36,865 nucleotides of DNA from Candidatus Rokubacteria bacterium GWC2_70_16 (GCA_001788415.1 MGBV01000099.1:34430-71294), one strand, 5' to 3'. Shown: positions 15,833 to 26,198, numbered from the stretch's first letter. A program made the numbers and translations. The notes: a model not told the origin generated them from the letters alone.

Positions 15833-16326
15833 AGGTCAGGCGCGAGAGCAAGTACGGCCTCCTCGGCCTGATCTTCCTGGCCCAGCAGGCGCCCGGCCGC
15901 GTGGTCGGGCTCAAGGAGATCGCGGCGCGCCAGGGGCTGCCCGAGCACTTCCTGGCCAAGATCTTCCCGAAATTCGTCCGCTACCGGCTGGTGAGGGCCT
16001 ACCGCGGCGCCACGCGAGGGTATGCCCTGGCGCGGGCCCCGGAGCACATCAAGCTCCGCGAAATTCTCGAGGCCATCGAGGGGCCCGAGGTGACCAACCA
16101 GTGCTTCTTCTGGGGCAGCGAGTGCGACGTGACCAACCCCTGCCCCGTGCATTGCCGGTGGAGAGAGATCCGGCCCTGGATCACCGACATCCTCGAGCGG
16201 ACCACGCTGCAGGAGCTGATCCTCAAGCAGTTGATGGTGAACGAGGTCACGGGCAAGGAGCGAGGGCCCGCTGACAGCCCCGCCGCGCCGGCCCGGATCG
16301 GTGAGCAGGCCTCAGGGAGCCCCTGA
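15829..16326 (+). CDS. Rrf2-family transcription regulator with a cysteine cluster
   Basis: This 165-residue Rrf2-type regulator has an N-terminal winged helix (RRESKYGLLGLIFLAQ, LKEIAARQGLPEHFLAKIFPKF, ATRGYALAR). The effector region NQCFFWGSECDVTNPCPVHCRW carries four cysteines spaced C-x6-C-x5-C-x3-C, close to the iron-sulfur ligands of IscR and NsrR. It is coupled to dsrP by ATGA overlap and followed by the siroheme genes, so it is a likely sensor controlling this operon and its cofactor supply. The signal (redox, nitric oxide, sulfide or iron) cannot be told from sequence. Confidence 0.85.
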   Translation: MKVRRESKYGLLGLIFLAQQAPGRVVGLKEIAARQGLPEHFLAKIFPKFVRYRLVRAYRGATRGYALARAPEHIKLREILEAIEGPEVTNQCFFWGSECDVTNPCPVHCRWREIRPWITDILERTTLQELILKQLMVNEVTGKERGPADSPAAPARIGEQASGSP

Positions 16327-16329
16327 CGG

Positions 16330-16959
16330 ATGGGCAGCTATCCGGTGTGCCTCGAGCTTGCGGGCCAGCCCTGTCTCGTCATCGGCGGCGGGCCCGTCGC
16401 GGAGCGGAAGGTCGAGGGCCTCCTGGCCGCGGGGGCGGCGGTGACCGTCGTGAGCCCTTCGCTGACGGCCGGCCTGGCGGCCCTGGCCCGCGGGGGGCGG
16501 ATCCGCCACCTGCCGCGCGAGTACGGGCCCGGGGATGTGGCCGGAAACCGGCTCACCCTTGCCGCCACCGGGAAGCGCGAGGTCGATGCGGCAGCCAGCC
16601 GCGAGGGCCGCGAGCGCGGCGTCTGGGTCAATGCCGCGGATGCTCCCGATCTTTGCGACTTCACCCTCCCGGCGGTGCTCCGTCGCGGTGACCTCGTGGT
16701 GGCCGTGTCCACCGGGGGGGCGAGCCCCGCGCTGGCGCGAGCGGTCAGGGAGGAGCTCGAGGGCCACCTCCCCGAAGCGTATGCCGCGCTCGCCGACATC
16801 GTCGCCGAGGTCAGGCGGGAGCTGAGGCAGCGCGCCTGCTCCCCCGGCGGAGAGGCGTGGCGCCAGGCTCTCGACGCCGATCTCCGCCGGCTGGTCGCGG
16901 AGGGACGACGGGCGGAGGCGAAGGCCAGGCTCCTGGCGAGGCTCGCCCCATGCCCGTAG
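16330..16959 (+). CDS. Precorrin-2 dehydrogenase (siroheme synthase N-terminal type)
   Basis: This 209-residue protein has the NAD-binding motif VIGGGPVAERKVEGLLAAGA at the start and the CysG-N/Met8 signature VNAADAPDLCDFTLPAVLRRGDLVVAVSTGGASPALAR. It oxidises precorrin-2 to sirohydrochlorin and may also insert iron, as Met8-type proteins do. It lacks the methyltransferase domain, which is encoded by the next gene with an 8-base overlap. It supplies siroheme for the two DsrAB pairs. Confidence 0.88.
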   Translation: MGSYPVCLELAGQPCLVIGGGPVAERKVEGLLAAGAAVTVVSPSLTAGLAALARGGRIRHLPREYGPGDVAGNRLTLAATGKREVDAAASREGRERGVWVNAADAPDLCDFTLPAVLRRGDLVVAVSTGGASPALARAVREELEGHLPEAYAALADIVAEVRRELRQRACSPGGEAWRQALDADLRRLVAEGRRAEAKARLLARLAPCP

Positions 16960-17729
16960 GCCCCGTGTATCTGGTCGGCGCAGGTCCCGGCGATCCAGGG
17001 CTCCTCACGGTGCGAGGCCTGGAGCTCCTGCGCCAGGCGGAGGTGGTGGTCTACGACCGCCTGGTCAATCCGGCCCTCCTGGAGGAAGCCCCCAGCGAGG
17101 CGATCCGGATCTTCGCCGGCAAGCTCACGGCCATCCACAGCCTGCCTCAGGAGGAGATCAACGCCCTCCTCATCGCGCATGCCCGCCGCGGCCGGCGCGT
17201 GGTCAGGCTCAAGGGCGGGGATCCCTTCGTCTTCGGCCGGGGCGGCGAGGAGGCCGAGGCCCTCCTGGCGGCAGGGATCTCCTTCGAGGTCGTGCCCGGC
17301 GTCAGCTCCGCCGTCGCGGTTCCCGCCTACGCCGGCATCCCGGTCACCCATCGGGGCCTGGCCTGCTCCTTCGCCGTGATCACCGGCCATGAGGACACCG
17401 GCAAGGGCCAGCCCGCCGTGGACTGGAAGCGGCTCGCGACGGCCGTGGACACGCTCGTCATCCTCATGGGCGTGACGGCCCTGCCCGGAATCGTGGCCGA
17501 TCTCCTCGCCGGCGGCCTGTCACCGGAGACCCCCGTCGCCCTCATCCGGTGGGGAACCACGGCGGCCCAGCAGACGATCACCGGCACCCTCGGAGACATC
17601 CTCCCACGGGCGACAGGGCTTGCGCCTCCCGTCGTCGTCGTCGTCGGTGAGGTCGTCGCGCTCGGCCACCGGCTCCAGTGGTTCGAGGCCGCCGCCGGGG
17701 CCATCCCCCTCCCCGCGCTGGCCACCTGA
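16950..17729 (+). CDS. cobA: Uroporphyrinogen-III C-methyltransferase
   Basis: This 259-residue SUMT has the family motifs GAGPGDPGLLTVRGLELLRQAEVVVYDRLV and RLKGGDPFVFGRGGEEAEAL, then GVSSAVAVPAYAGIPVTHRG. It transfers two methyl groups from S-adenosylmethionine to uroporphyrinogen III, giving precorrin-2, the first step towards siroheme. The ATG at 16950 overlaps the upstream dehydrogenase. Together these two genes and dsrN form a complete-looking siroheme amide module inside the dsr operon, apart from a possible separate ferrochelatase. Confidence 0.92.
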   Translation: MPVGPVYLVGAGPGDPGLLTVRGLELLRQAEVVVYDRLVNPALLEEAPSEAIRIFAGKLTAIHSLPQEEINALLIAHARRGRRVVRLKGGDPFVFGRGGEEAEALLAAGISFEVVPGVSSAVAVPAYAGIPVTHRGLACSFAVITGHEDTGKGQPAVDWKRLATAVDTLVILMGVTALPGIVADLLAGGLSPETPVALIRWGTTAAQQTITGTLGDILPRATGLAPPVVVVVGEVVALGHRLQWFEAAAGAIPLPALAT

Positions 17730-17792
17730 CCAGCCGCCTCGGACGGCGCGCCCCGCGCTCGCCGGCGCGCGAGCCGACGGGACCCTGAGCCC

Positions 17793-17912
17793 ATGACGGT
17801 TGCGGACCCGCCGGAATATGAGACCATGGCGCTGGAGCGCGTGGCCGAGGCCCCGCAGGTCCGGGGGCTCGACGGCCGCCACCGATCCTCTCTCCGGGAG
17901 GCCGTTCAATGA
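17793..17912 (+). CDS. Possible 39-residue small ORF coupled to the isochorismatase gene
   Basis: An ATG at 17793 opens a 39-codon frame whose TGA overlaps the next ATG (ATGA at 17909-17912), the coupling seen throughout this operon. The peptide (starting MTVADPPEYETMALERVA) is charged and has no recognisable motif. It fills most of the 179-base gap after cobA. I cannot show it is translated; it may be chance in GC-rich DNA. Confidence 0.3.
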   Translation: MTVADPPEYETMALERVAEAPQVRGLDGRHRSSLREAVQ

Positions 17913-18487
17913 CCAGCGCGCAGAGCCCCCATCCGATGCGGATCGGCCGCGAGGGAACGACCCTCCTCGTCGTGGACGTCCAGGAGCGCCTCTTCCCAGC
18001 CATGGACGCCGACCACCGCGAGGAGGTCATGCGCAACATCAAGGTGCTGGCCACGGCGGCGCGGCGGCTCGGGCTGCCGGTGGTCGTGACCGAGCAGTAC
18101 CCGAAGGGCCTCGGGCACACGCTGCCGGAGCTCAGGGAGACGCTGGGGCCCGGCGTGGAGGTATTTCCGAAGGTCGCCTTCTCCTGCGCCGCCGCCGAGG
18201 GCGTGCGCGCCCACCTGCGTGCGGCGGGCACCCGCCAGGTCGTTCTCGCGGGCATCGAGGCGCATGTCTGCGTGCTGCTGACAGCCCTCGATCTGCTCGC
18301 CGAGGGATACGGGGTCCACGTGGCGGCCGACGCCGTCACCTCCCGCACCCAGGCCAGCTGGCGGCTGGCCATGGATCAGCTCCGCCAGGCCGGGGCCGTC
18401 GTCACGAGCACCGAGACCGTGCTCTTCCAGCTGCTGGGGCAGGGCGACACCGAGGAGTTCCGCGAGTTGGCCAGACTCATCCGCTGA
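17909..18487 (+). CDS. Isochorismatase-family cysteine hydrolase
   Basis: This 192-residue cytoplasmic protein of the isochorismatase/nicotinamidase superfamily has the expected catalytic set: Asp in LLVVDVQERLF, Lys in VEVFPKVAFSC and Cys in LAGIEAHVCVLLTALDLLAEGY. The family hydrolyses amides, enamines or related bonds. The substrate is not evident. It sits in the sulfur operon after the siroheme genes and just before an unknown protein. Start ATG 17909. Confidence 0.85.
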   Translation: MTSAQSPHPMRIGREGTTLLVVDVQERLFPAMDADHREEVMRNIKVLATAARRLGLPVVVTEQYPKGLGHTLPELRETLGPGVEVFPKVAFSCAAAEGVRAHLRAAGTRQVVLAGIEAHVCVLLTALDLLAEGYGVHVAADAVTSRTQASWRLAMDQLRQAGAVVTSTETVLFQLLGQGDTEEFRELARLIR

Positions 18488-18488
18488 G

Positions 18489-18920
18489 ATGCCGCGCTAC
18501 TTCGACATCGGCTCCACCGTGCTGATCGTGGTGGGCTACGGCATCCTCGCCGAGGCGGAGGACCGGCCGACGGCCTACGAGCTCAAGCGGATGATCGACT
18601 CGCGCGGCGAGGGCACGGAGAGCCGCAGCGCCGTGGTGGTCACCGACATGTGGGTGCTGAACCAGGAGATGGCCGATCTCTTCCCGGCCATCGCCGTCGG
18701 CGGCCCCGGCGTCAACGCCTTCACGGCCCAGATCTACGAGGAGCTGCCCGTGGCCGTCGCGCGCGATCAGCGGCTCTTCGTCCAGATGAACCAGGACGCG
18801 GGCAAGCGGGTGGCGCTCTGGGGGATGGACCAGTCAGCCACCCGGGAGGCCGTGGAGCTGTTCATCAAGGATGGGCTCCTCGACCGCCTCCTGGACCTGG
18901 TCTGGCACCGCGACCGCTGA
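18489..18920 (+). CDS. Conserved-looking protein of unknown function
   Basis: I do not recognise this 143-residue protein. It has a mixed alpha/beta look: an initial hydrophobic strand (GSTVLIVVGYGIL), a charged segment, VVVTDMWVLN, a glycine-rich AVGGPGVNAFTAQIYEELP, a hydrophobic strand with RLFVQMNQDAGKRVALWG and a C-terminal helix. No cysteines or membrane spans are seen, so it is probably cytoplasmic. It begins 1 base after the isochorismatase stop and ends the + strand operon, 17 bases before a convergent gene. Its placement suggests an accessory role in the same process. Confidence 0.6.
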   Translation: MPRYFDIGSTVLIVVGYGILAEAEDRPTAYELKRMIDSRGEGTESRSAVVVTDMWVLNQEMADLFPAIAVGGPGVNAFTAQIYEELPVAVARDQRLFVQMNQDAGKRVALWGMDQSATREAVELFIKDGLLDRLLDLVWHRDR

Positions 18921-18937
18921 GCCCCCCGGGGCCGCGC

Positions 18938-19492
18938 CTATCGAGAGGCGTCCCAGCGCGCGGCGTGATAGACCGCCCGCTGCGCCTCGGTGAGGATCTC
19001 CCGGGTCCTCAGGTGATAGCGCAGGTGGACGAGCCGCAACCCGGCGCGCAGGCGCTCGCTCTCGGCCACCTGGGCCTGCAGGCTCTCCTCCGCGGCCCGC
19101 TTCGTCTCGAAGAGCGCACGCAGCCGCGCCTCGGCCTCGAGCAGCGCCGCGCCGGCCGGCCGCGACTCGGCATGCATGGCCGCGACCAGCGCCCGGACCC
19201 GTCCCTCCTGTTCGGAGGTCAGCCGGAGCCGCTCCCGCAGCTCGAGGACGTGGGTGGGCCCGGGGTAGCCGTTCCGATCTGCGGTGAAGGCCATCCCGAA
19301 CCCCAGCCCCTGTCGGACCACCTCTTCGAAGCGCTCCTCGCAGCGCAGCGCCTCGATGTGCCCCTGCGGGTGCCCCGCCGTGTGCCCCGGCGCGGCTCCG
19401 CCGTGGGCCGGGCTGCTGCCGTGCGTCTGCGCCGCCGCCGAGCCGGCGAGAAGAGATGTTCCCGTGAGTAACACCCAGATGAGTGCACGCAT
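18938..19492 (-). CDS. Periplasmic Spy/CpxP-like protein with His-rich N terminus
   Basis: This 184-residue secreted protein has a signal peptide (ALIWVLLTGTSLLAGSAAA). A His/Gly-rich segment with about seven histidines (residues 24-46) follows, then a long helical body containing LRERLRLTSEQEGRVRALVAAMHAES, close to the LTxxQ motif of Spy/CpxP and heavy-metal-sensor relatives. The His-rich part could bind metals. Start ATG 19492 after GAGGAGG. It is convergent with the sulfur operon. Assignment is at the level of fold. Confidence 0.6.
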   Translation of the reverse strand: MRALIWVLLTGTSLLAGSAAAQTHGSSPAHGGAAPGHTAGHPQGHIEALRCEERFEEVVRQGLGFGMAFTADRNGYPGPTHVLELRERLRLTSEQEGRVRALVAAMHAESRPAGAALLEAEARLRALFETKRAAEESLQAQVAESERLRAGLRLVHLRYHLRTREILTEAQRAVYHAARWDASR

Positions 19493-19548
19493 GCTCGCCT
19501 CCTCGACGCGTCGAGTGGGGTGGGATGCGGGGCGTGGAGCCCGCGGGC

Positions 19549-20220
19549 TCAGCGCAGCCTGAGACCTGCGGGCGGGCGGATATTTGTGTAGGTGACGGTC
19601 CCGTCGGGATCCTCGTAGCGGTAGATGACCTGGACGGGCTCGCCGCCGCCGTGGGTCTCGAGGATCTTCCGCACGTACTGCTGCGTCTCGGGGTAGGGCG
19701 GGATGCCGCGGTAGTGGGTCACCGCGTTCTCCCCCGCGTTGTAGGCCGCCAGGGCCAGCGGCAGGTTCCCCGGGTATCGGTCCACGAGGGAGCGGAGATG
19801 ACGCACGCCGCCCTCGATGTTCTGCCGGGGGTCGAAGGCGTCACGCACGCCCAGCGACGAGGCGGTTTGCGGCATGAGCTGCATGAGCCCCTGCGCCCCC
19901 TTGCGTGACATCGCCCACGGATTGAAGGCCGACTCCACGCGAATCACCGATTCCACCAGTCCCGGGCTCAGACCGTAGCGCGCCGCGATCTCGCGGATGT
20001 CCTGCGCATACTTCCCCGCCGCCCCCTCGGGGAGCCTGAGCCAGCCGGCCAGGGTCCCGGACATGCCGGGGATGCGGCGGTAGCGCGGGTCCGTGGGCGC
20101 ATTGGTGAAGTGAGTGACGCCGTCCGGATCGGTGAGCCGGTAGGACCCGGCCGCGGAGACAGACGGCAGCGTGACTGCCGCGAGGCCGATGAGCAGGGGT
20201 ACCAGGAGTGAGAAGATCAC
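19549..20220 (-). CDS. Lytic transglycosylase, SLT domain with DUF4124-like segments at both ends
   Basis: This 223-residue exported enzyme begins with a signal peptide (FSLLVPLLIGLAAVTLPSVSA). A short beta segment SYRLTDPDGVTHFTNAPTDPRY (DUF4124-like) follows, and then the goose-lysozyme-type SLT domain. The catalytic Glu lies in VESVIRVESAFNPWAMSRKG, followed by AQGLMQLMP and the LALAAYNAGENAV motif. The C terminus repeats a DUF4124-like segment, YRYEDPDGTVTYTNIRPPAG. It cleaves peptidoglycan to 1,6-anhydro muropeptides. The start is GTG 20220 with AGAGG upstream. Confidence 0.87.
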   Translation of the reverse strand: MIFSLLVPLLIGLAAVTLPSVSAAGSYRLTDPDGVTHFTNAPTDPRYRRIPGMSGTLAGWLRLPEGAAGKYAQDIREIAARYGLSPGLVESVIRVESAFNPWAMSRKGAQGLMQLMPQTASSLGVRDAFDPRQNIEGGVRHLRSLVDRYPGNLPLALAAYNAGENAVTHYRGIPPYPETQQYVRKILETHGGGEPVQVIYRYEDPDGTVTYTNIRPPAGLRLR

Positions 20221-20261
20221 CGCGCCTCTATAGATAGCGAACCCGCCGGCCCCCAGGCAAC

Positions 20262-20292
20262 GAAAAAAAGAGGCGCTCGTCGCCGGCGAGCG
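20262..20292 (-). terminator. Rho-independent terminator of the dnaK-lon operon
   Basis: On the minus strand, CGCTCG (20292-20287) pairs with CGAGCG (20279-20274) around a 7-base loop, followed by CCTC and a run of seven T (20269-20263). It lies 31 bases after the lon stop codon and is the clearest intrinsic terminator in the window. Confidence 0.8.
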
Positions 20293-20322
20293 ATTTCGCC
20301 TTGTGCTGCTGCGGGTTGCCGG

Positions 20323-22752
20323 TCAGTTGCTGGAGGCGAGCAGCCCCGTGTGCGCGGGCTCGGCCGGGACCTGAGCCGATTCCAGCGCCAGGGCCAGCAC
20401 CTGGTCCACGGAGTCCACCAGGTGGAAGGTCATCCCCTCCCGCGCCTCCTGCGGCACGTCCTCCACGAGGTTCTTCTCGTTGCGACCGGGCAGGATCACG
20501 GTCTTGACCCCCGCCCGTCGCGCCGCCAGCACCTTCTCCTTGATGCCCCCCACCGGCAGCACGCGCCCCGACAGCGTCACCTCGCCGGTCATGGCCAGGT
20601 TCGGCCGCAGCGGACGCCGCGTGAGCAGCGACACCAGCGCGGTGAGCATGGTCACGCCGGCCGAGGGTCCGTCCTTGGGGATCGCCCCCGCCGGGATGTG
20701 GACGTGCAGGTCCGAGTGCTCCCAGAAGTCCGGCCGGATGCCGACCTCGGTGGCGTGGGAGCGGACCCAGGAGAGCGCGGCCTGCGCGGACTCCTTCATC
20801 ACCTCCCCCAGCTGCCCCGTGAGCGCCAGCGTCTTGCCGCCCCGCATGCGCGTCGCCTCGATGAAGAGGATGTCGCCGCCGGCCGCCGTCCAGGCCAGGC
20901 CCACGGCCACGCCGGGCACCCGCGTGCGCTCCTCCAGCTCCTCGAAGAGGAACCTGGGGGCGCCCAGCAGCTCACCCACGAGCGCCTCCGTCACCTCCAC
21001 GGCCTCGGCGTGCCCCTCGACCCGCCGCTTGGCGACCTTGCGGGTGATGGCCGCGATCTCGCGCTCCAGATTGCGCAGGCCCGCCTCGCGCGTGTAGCCG
21101 CGGATCAGCAGGCGCAGCGCCTCGTCCGTCCACCGGATGTGCTCGCCCGCGGCCAGCCCGTGGTCGGCCGTCTGCTTGGGGATCAGGTGCCGCCGGGCGA
21201 TGTGGACCTTCTCCTCCTCCGTGTAGCCGGCGATCTCGATGACCTCCATCCGGTCGCGCAGCGCGGGCGGCACCGTGTCCAGGAGGTTCGCCGTGGTGAT
21301 GAACAGCGCCCGGGACAGGTCGAAGGCCACGTCGACGTAATGGTCCCGGAAGGCCATGTTCTGCTCGGGGTCGAGCACCTCGAGGAGCGCCGAGGCCGGA
21401 TCGCCCCGGAAGTCCATCCCGAGCTTGTCGATCTCGTCGAGCATGAACACCGGGTTCCGCGACTCGGCGCGGCGCAGCCCCTGGATGATCTGGCCGGGCA
21501 GCGCGCCGATGTAGGTGCGCCGGTGGCCGCGGATCTCCGCCTCGTCGCGCATCCCGCCCAGCGAGATGCGGTGGAACTTCCGGCCGAGCGCCCGCGCGAT
21601 GGAACGCCCCAGCGAGGTCTTGCCCACGCCTGGGGGGCCCACGAAGCAGAGGATGGGGTCCTTGCCCGCGGGGCGCATCCCCTTGACCGCCAGATACTCG
21701 AGGATGCGCTCCTTGACCTTGTGGAGCCCCGAGTGGTCCTCGTCGAGGATGGCGCGGGCCGCGGCCAGATCCAGGTTGTCCTGGGTCTCCTTCGCCCAGG
21801 GCAGCGCGACCAGCCACTCGAGGTAGGTCCGCGCCACGGTGTACTCGGCGGCGGCCGGGGGCATCTTCGCCAGGCGGTCCAGCTCGCGGAGCGCCTCCTT
21901 CCTGGCCTCCTCGGTCATGCCGGCGGCCTCGATCTTCTGGCGCAGCTCGCCGATCTCCTGGCTGCGCTCGTCGCTCTCGCCCAGCTCCTTCTGGATGGCC
22001 TTGAGCTGCTCGCGCAGGTAGTACTCGCGCTGGGTCTTGCCCACCTCGGACTCCACCTGGGACTGGATCTTGGAGCCGAGCGTCAGGATCTCGACCTCCT
22101 TCGTCAGGGAGGCCACCAGCCGCTGGAGCCGCGCCTTGACGGCCGCCGTCTCCAGCAGCTCCTGCTTGACCTGCGTGCTGAGCCCGGGCAGCGCGGCCGC
22201 GATGACGTCCGCCACATGCCCGGGCTCGGCGACATGCTGCACCGCCCCCGCCAGCTCGTCGGGCAGGAAGGGCGACAGCTCGACCGTCTGGCGGAAGAGC
22301 GTGACCGCGTTCCGCATGAGGGCCTCGGTCTCGAGATCCCCGGCAGGCGGCAGCGTTTCCTCCACCGCCTCGACGCGGGCCTTGAGGAAGGGGCGCGTCT
22401 GCACCAGCTCCACGATGCGGACCCGGGCGATCCCCTGGACGAGCAGGCGGACGATGCCGTCGGGCTGCTTGCCGACCTTGAGGATCGTGGCCACGGTGCC
22501 GACGCGGTGGAGGTCGGCCTGCTGGGGGTCTTCCACGGATGGATCCCGCTGCCCGAACACGCCGATGAGCCGACCACCGCGGGCGGCGTCCTCGATCAGG
22601 CGCACGGAGGCCTCTCGCCCCGCGGCCAGGGGGGTCACCGCCTGCGGGAAGAGGACCGTGTCGCGGAGCGGCAGGATGGACAGCACCTCGGGGACGCTGC
22701 CGCCCGCTCCCAGCTCTCCAGCGGCTCCACTGCCGACCGTCGTCTCAGCCAT
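20323..22752 (-). CDS. lon: ATP-dependent protease Lon
   Basis: This 809-residue Lon has an N-terminal substrate domain ([19 protein letters not shown]), a coiled central part and the AAA+ module with Walker [21 protein letters not shown]. The protease domain has catalytic Ser in [11 protein letters not shown] and Lys in [14 protein letters not shown]. It degrades misfolded and regulatory proteins in the cytoplasm. ATG 22752 was chosen; a TTG at 22761 would add three residues and sits closer to AGGAAAGGA. It follows hspR by about 33 bases in what looks like one stress operon, consistent with HspR control of lon in some bacteria. Confidence 0.95.
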   Translation of the reverse strand: MAETTVGSGAAGELGAGGSVPEVLSILPLRDTVLFPQAVTPLAAGREASVRLIEDAARGGRLIGVFGQRDPSVEDPQQADLHRVGTVATILKVGKQPDGIVRLLVQGIARVRIVELVQTRPFLKARVEAVEETLPPAGDLETEALMRNAVTLFRQTVELSPFLPDELAGAVQHVAEPGHVADVIAAALPGLSTQVKQELLETAAVKARLQRLVASLTKEVEILTLGSKIQSQVESEVGKTQREYYLREQLKAIQKELGESDERSQEIGELRQKIEAAGMTEEARKEALRELDRLAKMPPAAAEYTVARTYLEWLVALPWAKETQDNLDLAAARAILDEDHSGLHKVKERILEYLAVKGMRPAGKDPILCFVGPPGVGKTSLGRSIARALGRKFHRISLGGMRDEAEIRGHRRTYIGALPGQIIQGLRRAESRNPVFMLDEIDKLGMDFRGDPASALLEVLDPEQNMAFRDHYVDVAFDLSRALFITTANLLDTVPPALRDRMEVIEIAGYTEEEKVHIARRHLIPKQTADHGLAAGEHIRWTDEALRLLIRGYTREAGLRNLEREIAAITRKVAKRRVEGHAEAVEVTEALVGELLGAPRFLFEELEERTRVPGVAVGLAWTAAGGDILFIEATRMRGGKTLALTGQLGEVMKESAQAALSWVRSHATEVGIRPDFWEHSDLHVHIPAGAIPKDGPSAGVTMLTALVSLLTRRPLRPNLAMTGEVTLSGRVLPVGGIKEKVLAARRAGVKTVILPGRNEKNLVEDVPQEAREGMTFHLVDSVDQVLALALESAQVPAEPAHTGLLASSN

Positions 22753-22785
22753 GCGCCTCAATCCTTTCCTTTCCGGGAGCCCGTC

Positions 22786-23172
22786 CTAGAACGGCTCCAG
22801 CGGCGAGAGGTGGCTCGCGGCGGCTCGCACGAGAGCCTCGCCCGTCCCGCGCGCGGCCGGATCGCGCGCCTGCGCCAGGTCCGTCCGCACGTACCGCGAC
22901 AGCTCCTCGAGCTGCTGCTGCATGGCGGTCATCCGGCGCCGCATCTTTAGGATGATCTCCACCCCCGCCAGATTCACCCCCAGGTCCCGCGTGAGCCGGA
23001 CCAGCCGGGCGACGTCCTCCACGTCCTCGGCGGAGTACATCCGCGTCTTGCCCACGGTGCGGCTCGGCCGGATGAGTCCCTTCTTCTCGTACATGCGGAG
23101 CGTCTGGGGGTGGAGCTTGAGCATCTCTGCCACCACGCCGATCATGTAGAGGGGCTTGCTCTTGTCGCTCAT
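22786..23172 (-). CDS. hspR: HspR, MerR-family heat-shock repressor
   Basis: This 128-residue MerR-type regulator has the family start YMIGVVAEMLKLHPQTLRMYEKKGLIRPSRT and YSAEDVEDVARLVRLTRDLGVNLAGVEIILKMR. A predicted coiled coil ends in a short tail. HspR represses dnaK operons by binding HAIR inverted repeats together with DnaK. Its start overlaps the dnaJ stop (ATGA). A HAIR-like site lies at 26502-26522 over the promoter, in agreement with autogenous control. Confidence 0.92.
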   Translation of the reverse strand: MSDKSKPLYMIGVVAEMLKLHPQTLRMYEKKGLIRPSRTVGKTRMYSAEDVEDVARLVRLTRDLGVNLAGVEIILKMRRRMTAMQQQLEELSRYVRTDLAQARDPAARGTGEALVRAAASHLSPLEPF

Positions 23173-24182
23173 GCCCGCGCCGCCGCCCGGGGCTCCCCGC
23201 GGGGCGCCTGCGGCAGGAGCCGGCCGATCTCGCGGAACAGCTCCTGGGTGCGCGCGTCGAGCCCGCGGGGGATCTCCAGCCGCACCGTGACATAGAGGTC
23301 GCCCCGTCCGTCCGCCGCCAGCCTCGGCATGCCCCGGCCCCGGATGCGGAAGACCTGGCCGCTCGTCGTGCCCGGCGGGATCACGAGGTCCACGTGGCCG
23401 TGCAGCGTGCCGACGGGAATCCGGGCGCCCAGGACGGCCTCGACGATGGTCAGCGGGAGCTCGCAGTAGAGGTTGTCCCCCTTGCGGGTGAAGACGGGAT
23501 CGTCGTGCACCCGCGTGATGACGATGAGGTCGCCGCGGGGGCCGCCGAAGGGACCCGCGTGGCCCTCGCCCGGGACGCGCAACTGGGCGCCCGTGTCCAT
23601 GCCGGGCGGTATGGGGACCCGGACCACCGCGCGCTGACGGCTGGCGCCGCGTCCCCGGCAGGCCGGACATGCCTCCGTCACTCGCTCCCCGAGCCCGTCG
23701 CAGGCCGGGCAGCGCTCGGCGTGCGCGGCCGTCTCGCCGACCCATACCAGGCCGGCGCCGCCGCAGTGCCCGCAGCGCAAGGCCGGCGCCCCGGGCCTCG
23801 CCCCCGTGGCACCGCAGCCCTCGCAGGCCGACAGCCGGTCCACGGCCAGGTCAGCCGCGATCCCCGTCACTGCCTGGTGGAAGGCGAGTTCCACGGGAAC
23901 ATGCAGGTCCTCCCCTCGGCGTCCGTCCCGGTGCGACTGCCCCGCGCCTGCCTCCCGCGCGGCCTGTCCGGCCCCCGATCCATGACGGTCATAGAGCATC
24001 CTCGCCGAGGGATCGCTCAGGACCCGGTAGGCCGCGGAGATTTCCTCGAACAGCGCCTGGGCCTCGCGGTCCCACAGGTTGACGTCCGGCGAGTAGCGCC
24101 GAGCCAGTCCCTGATACGCCCGGCGGATCTGCGCCTGCGAGGCGTCGAGGCTGACGCCCAGCACCGCGTAGTAGTCCCTCAT
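23169..24182 (-). CDS. dnaJ: DnaJ-type co-chaperone with altered J-domain motif
   Basis: This 337-residue type I DnaJ has a J-domain (residues 1-66), a short linker with little G/F character, four zinc-finger repeats (CEGCGATG, CGHCGGAG, CPACDGLG, CPACRGRG; about residues 119-180) and the C-terminal substrate domains. The invariant HPD of the J-domain reads SPD at residues 31-33 (YSPDVN; codon TCG at 24092-24090), which in other J-proteins abolishes stimulation of DnaK. Otherwise the protein is intact. It starts at ATG 24182, 102 bases after dnaK, with no grpE between. It may act as a DnaK-independent holdase, or a second J-protein may supply the activity. Confidence 0.88.
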   Translation of the reverse strand: MRDYYAVLGVSLDASQAQIRRAYQGLARRYSPDVNLWDREAQALFEEISAAYRVLSDPSARMLYDRHGSGAGQAAREAGAGQSHRDGRRGEDLHVPVELAFHQAVTGIAADLAVDRLSACEGCGATGARPGAPALRCGHCGGAGLVWVGETAAHAERCPACDGLGERVTEACPACRGRGASRQRAVVRVPIPPGMDTGAQLRVPGEGHAGPFGGPRGDLIVITRVHDDPVFTRKGDNLYCELPLTIVEAVLGARIPVGTLHGHVDLVIPPGTTSGQVFRIRGRGMPRLAADGRGDLYVTVRLEIPRGLDARTQELFREIGRLLPQAPRGEPRAAARA

Positions 24183-24194
24183 GGTTCCTCACCC

Positions 24195-24228
24195 GGCACG
24201 GGCACCCGGGCTGGCGCCCGCCCGTGCC
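24195..24228 (-). repeat. Hairpin between dnaK and dnaJ
   Basis: GGCACGGGC (24195-24203) pairs exactly with GCCCGTGCC (24220-24228). Within it GGGC and GCCC can form a further short stem around TGGC. It lies in the dnaK-dnaJ gap, has no T-run, and probably acts as an mRNA 3'-end protector, processing site or partial attenuator that sets the dnaK to dnaJ ratio. Confidence 0.6.
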
Positions 24229-24284
24229 CGACGGATTCGCGGGCTCGCTTCTTCACTCACGCTTCGCGAGTCGCTCGCGGCCCG

Positions 24285-26185
<1,901 letters not shown>

Positions 26186-26198
<13 letters not shown>

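Noticed and set aside
18921-18937. GC-rich short palindrome between the convergent unknown gene and the Spy-like gene as a bidirectional terminator
   Set aside because: Stem is very short and there is no T-run on either strand.
20350-22950. Very long open frame on the + strand opposite lon (866 codons)
   Set aside because: Antisense shadow of a GC-rich gene: low-complexity Arg/His/Leu/Gly composition, no motif, and Lon on the other strand is unmistakable.
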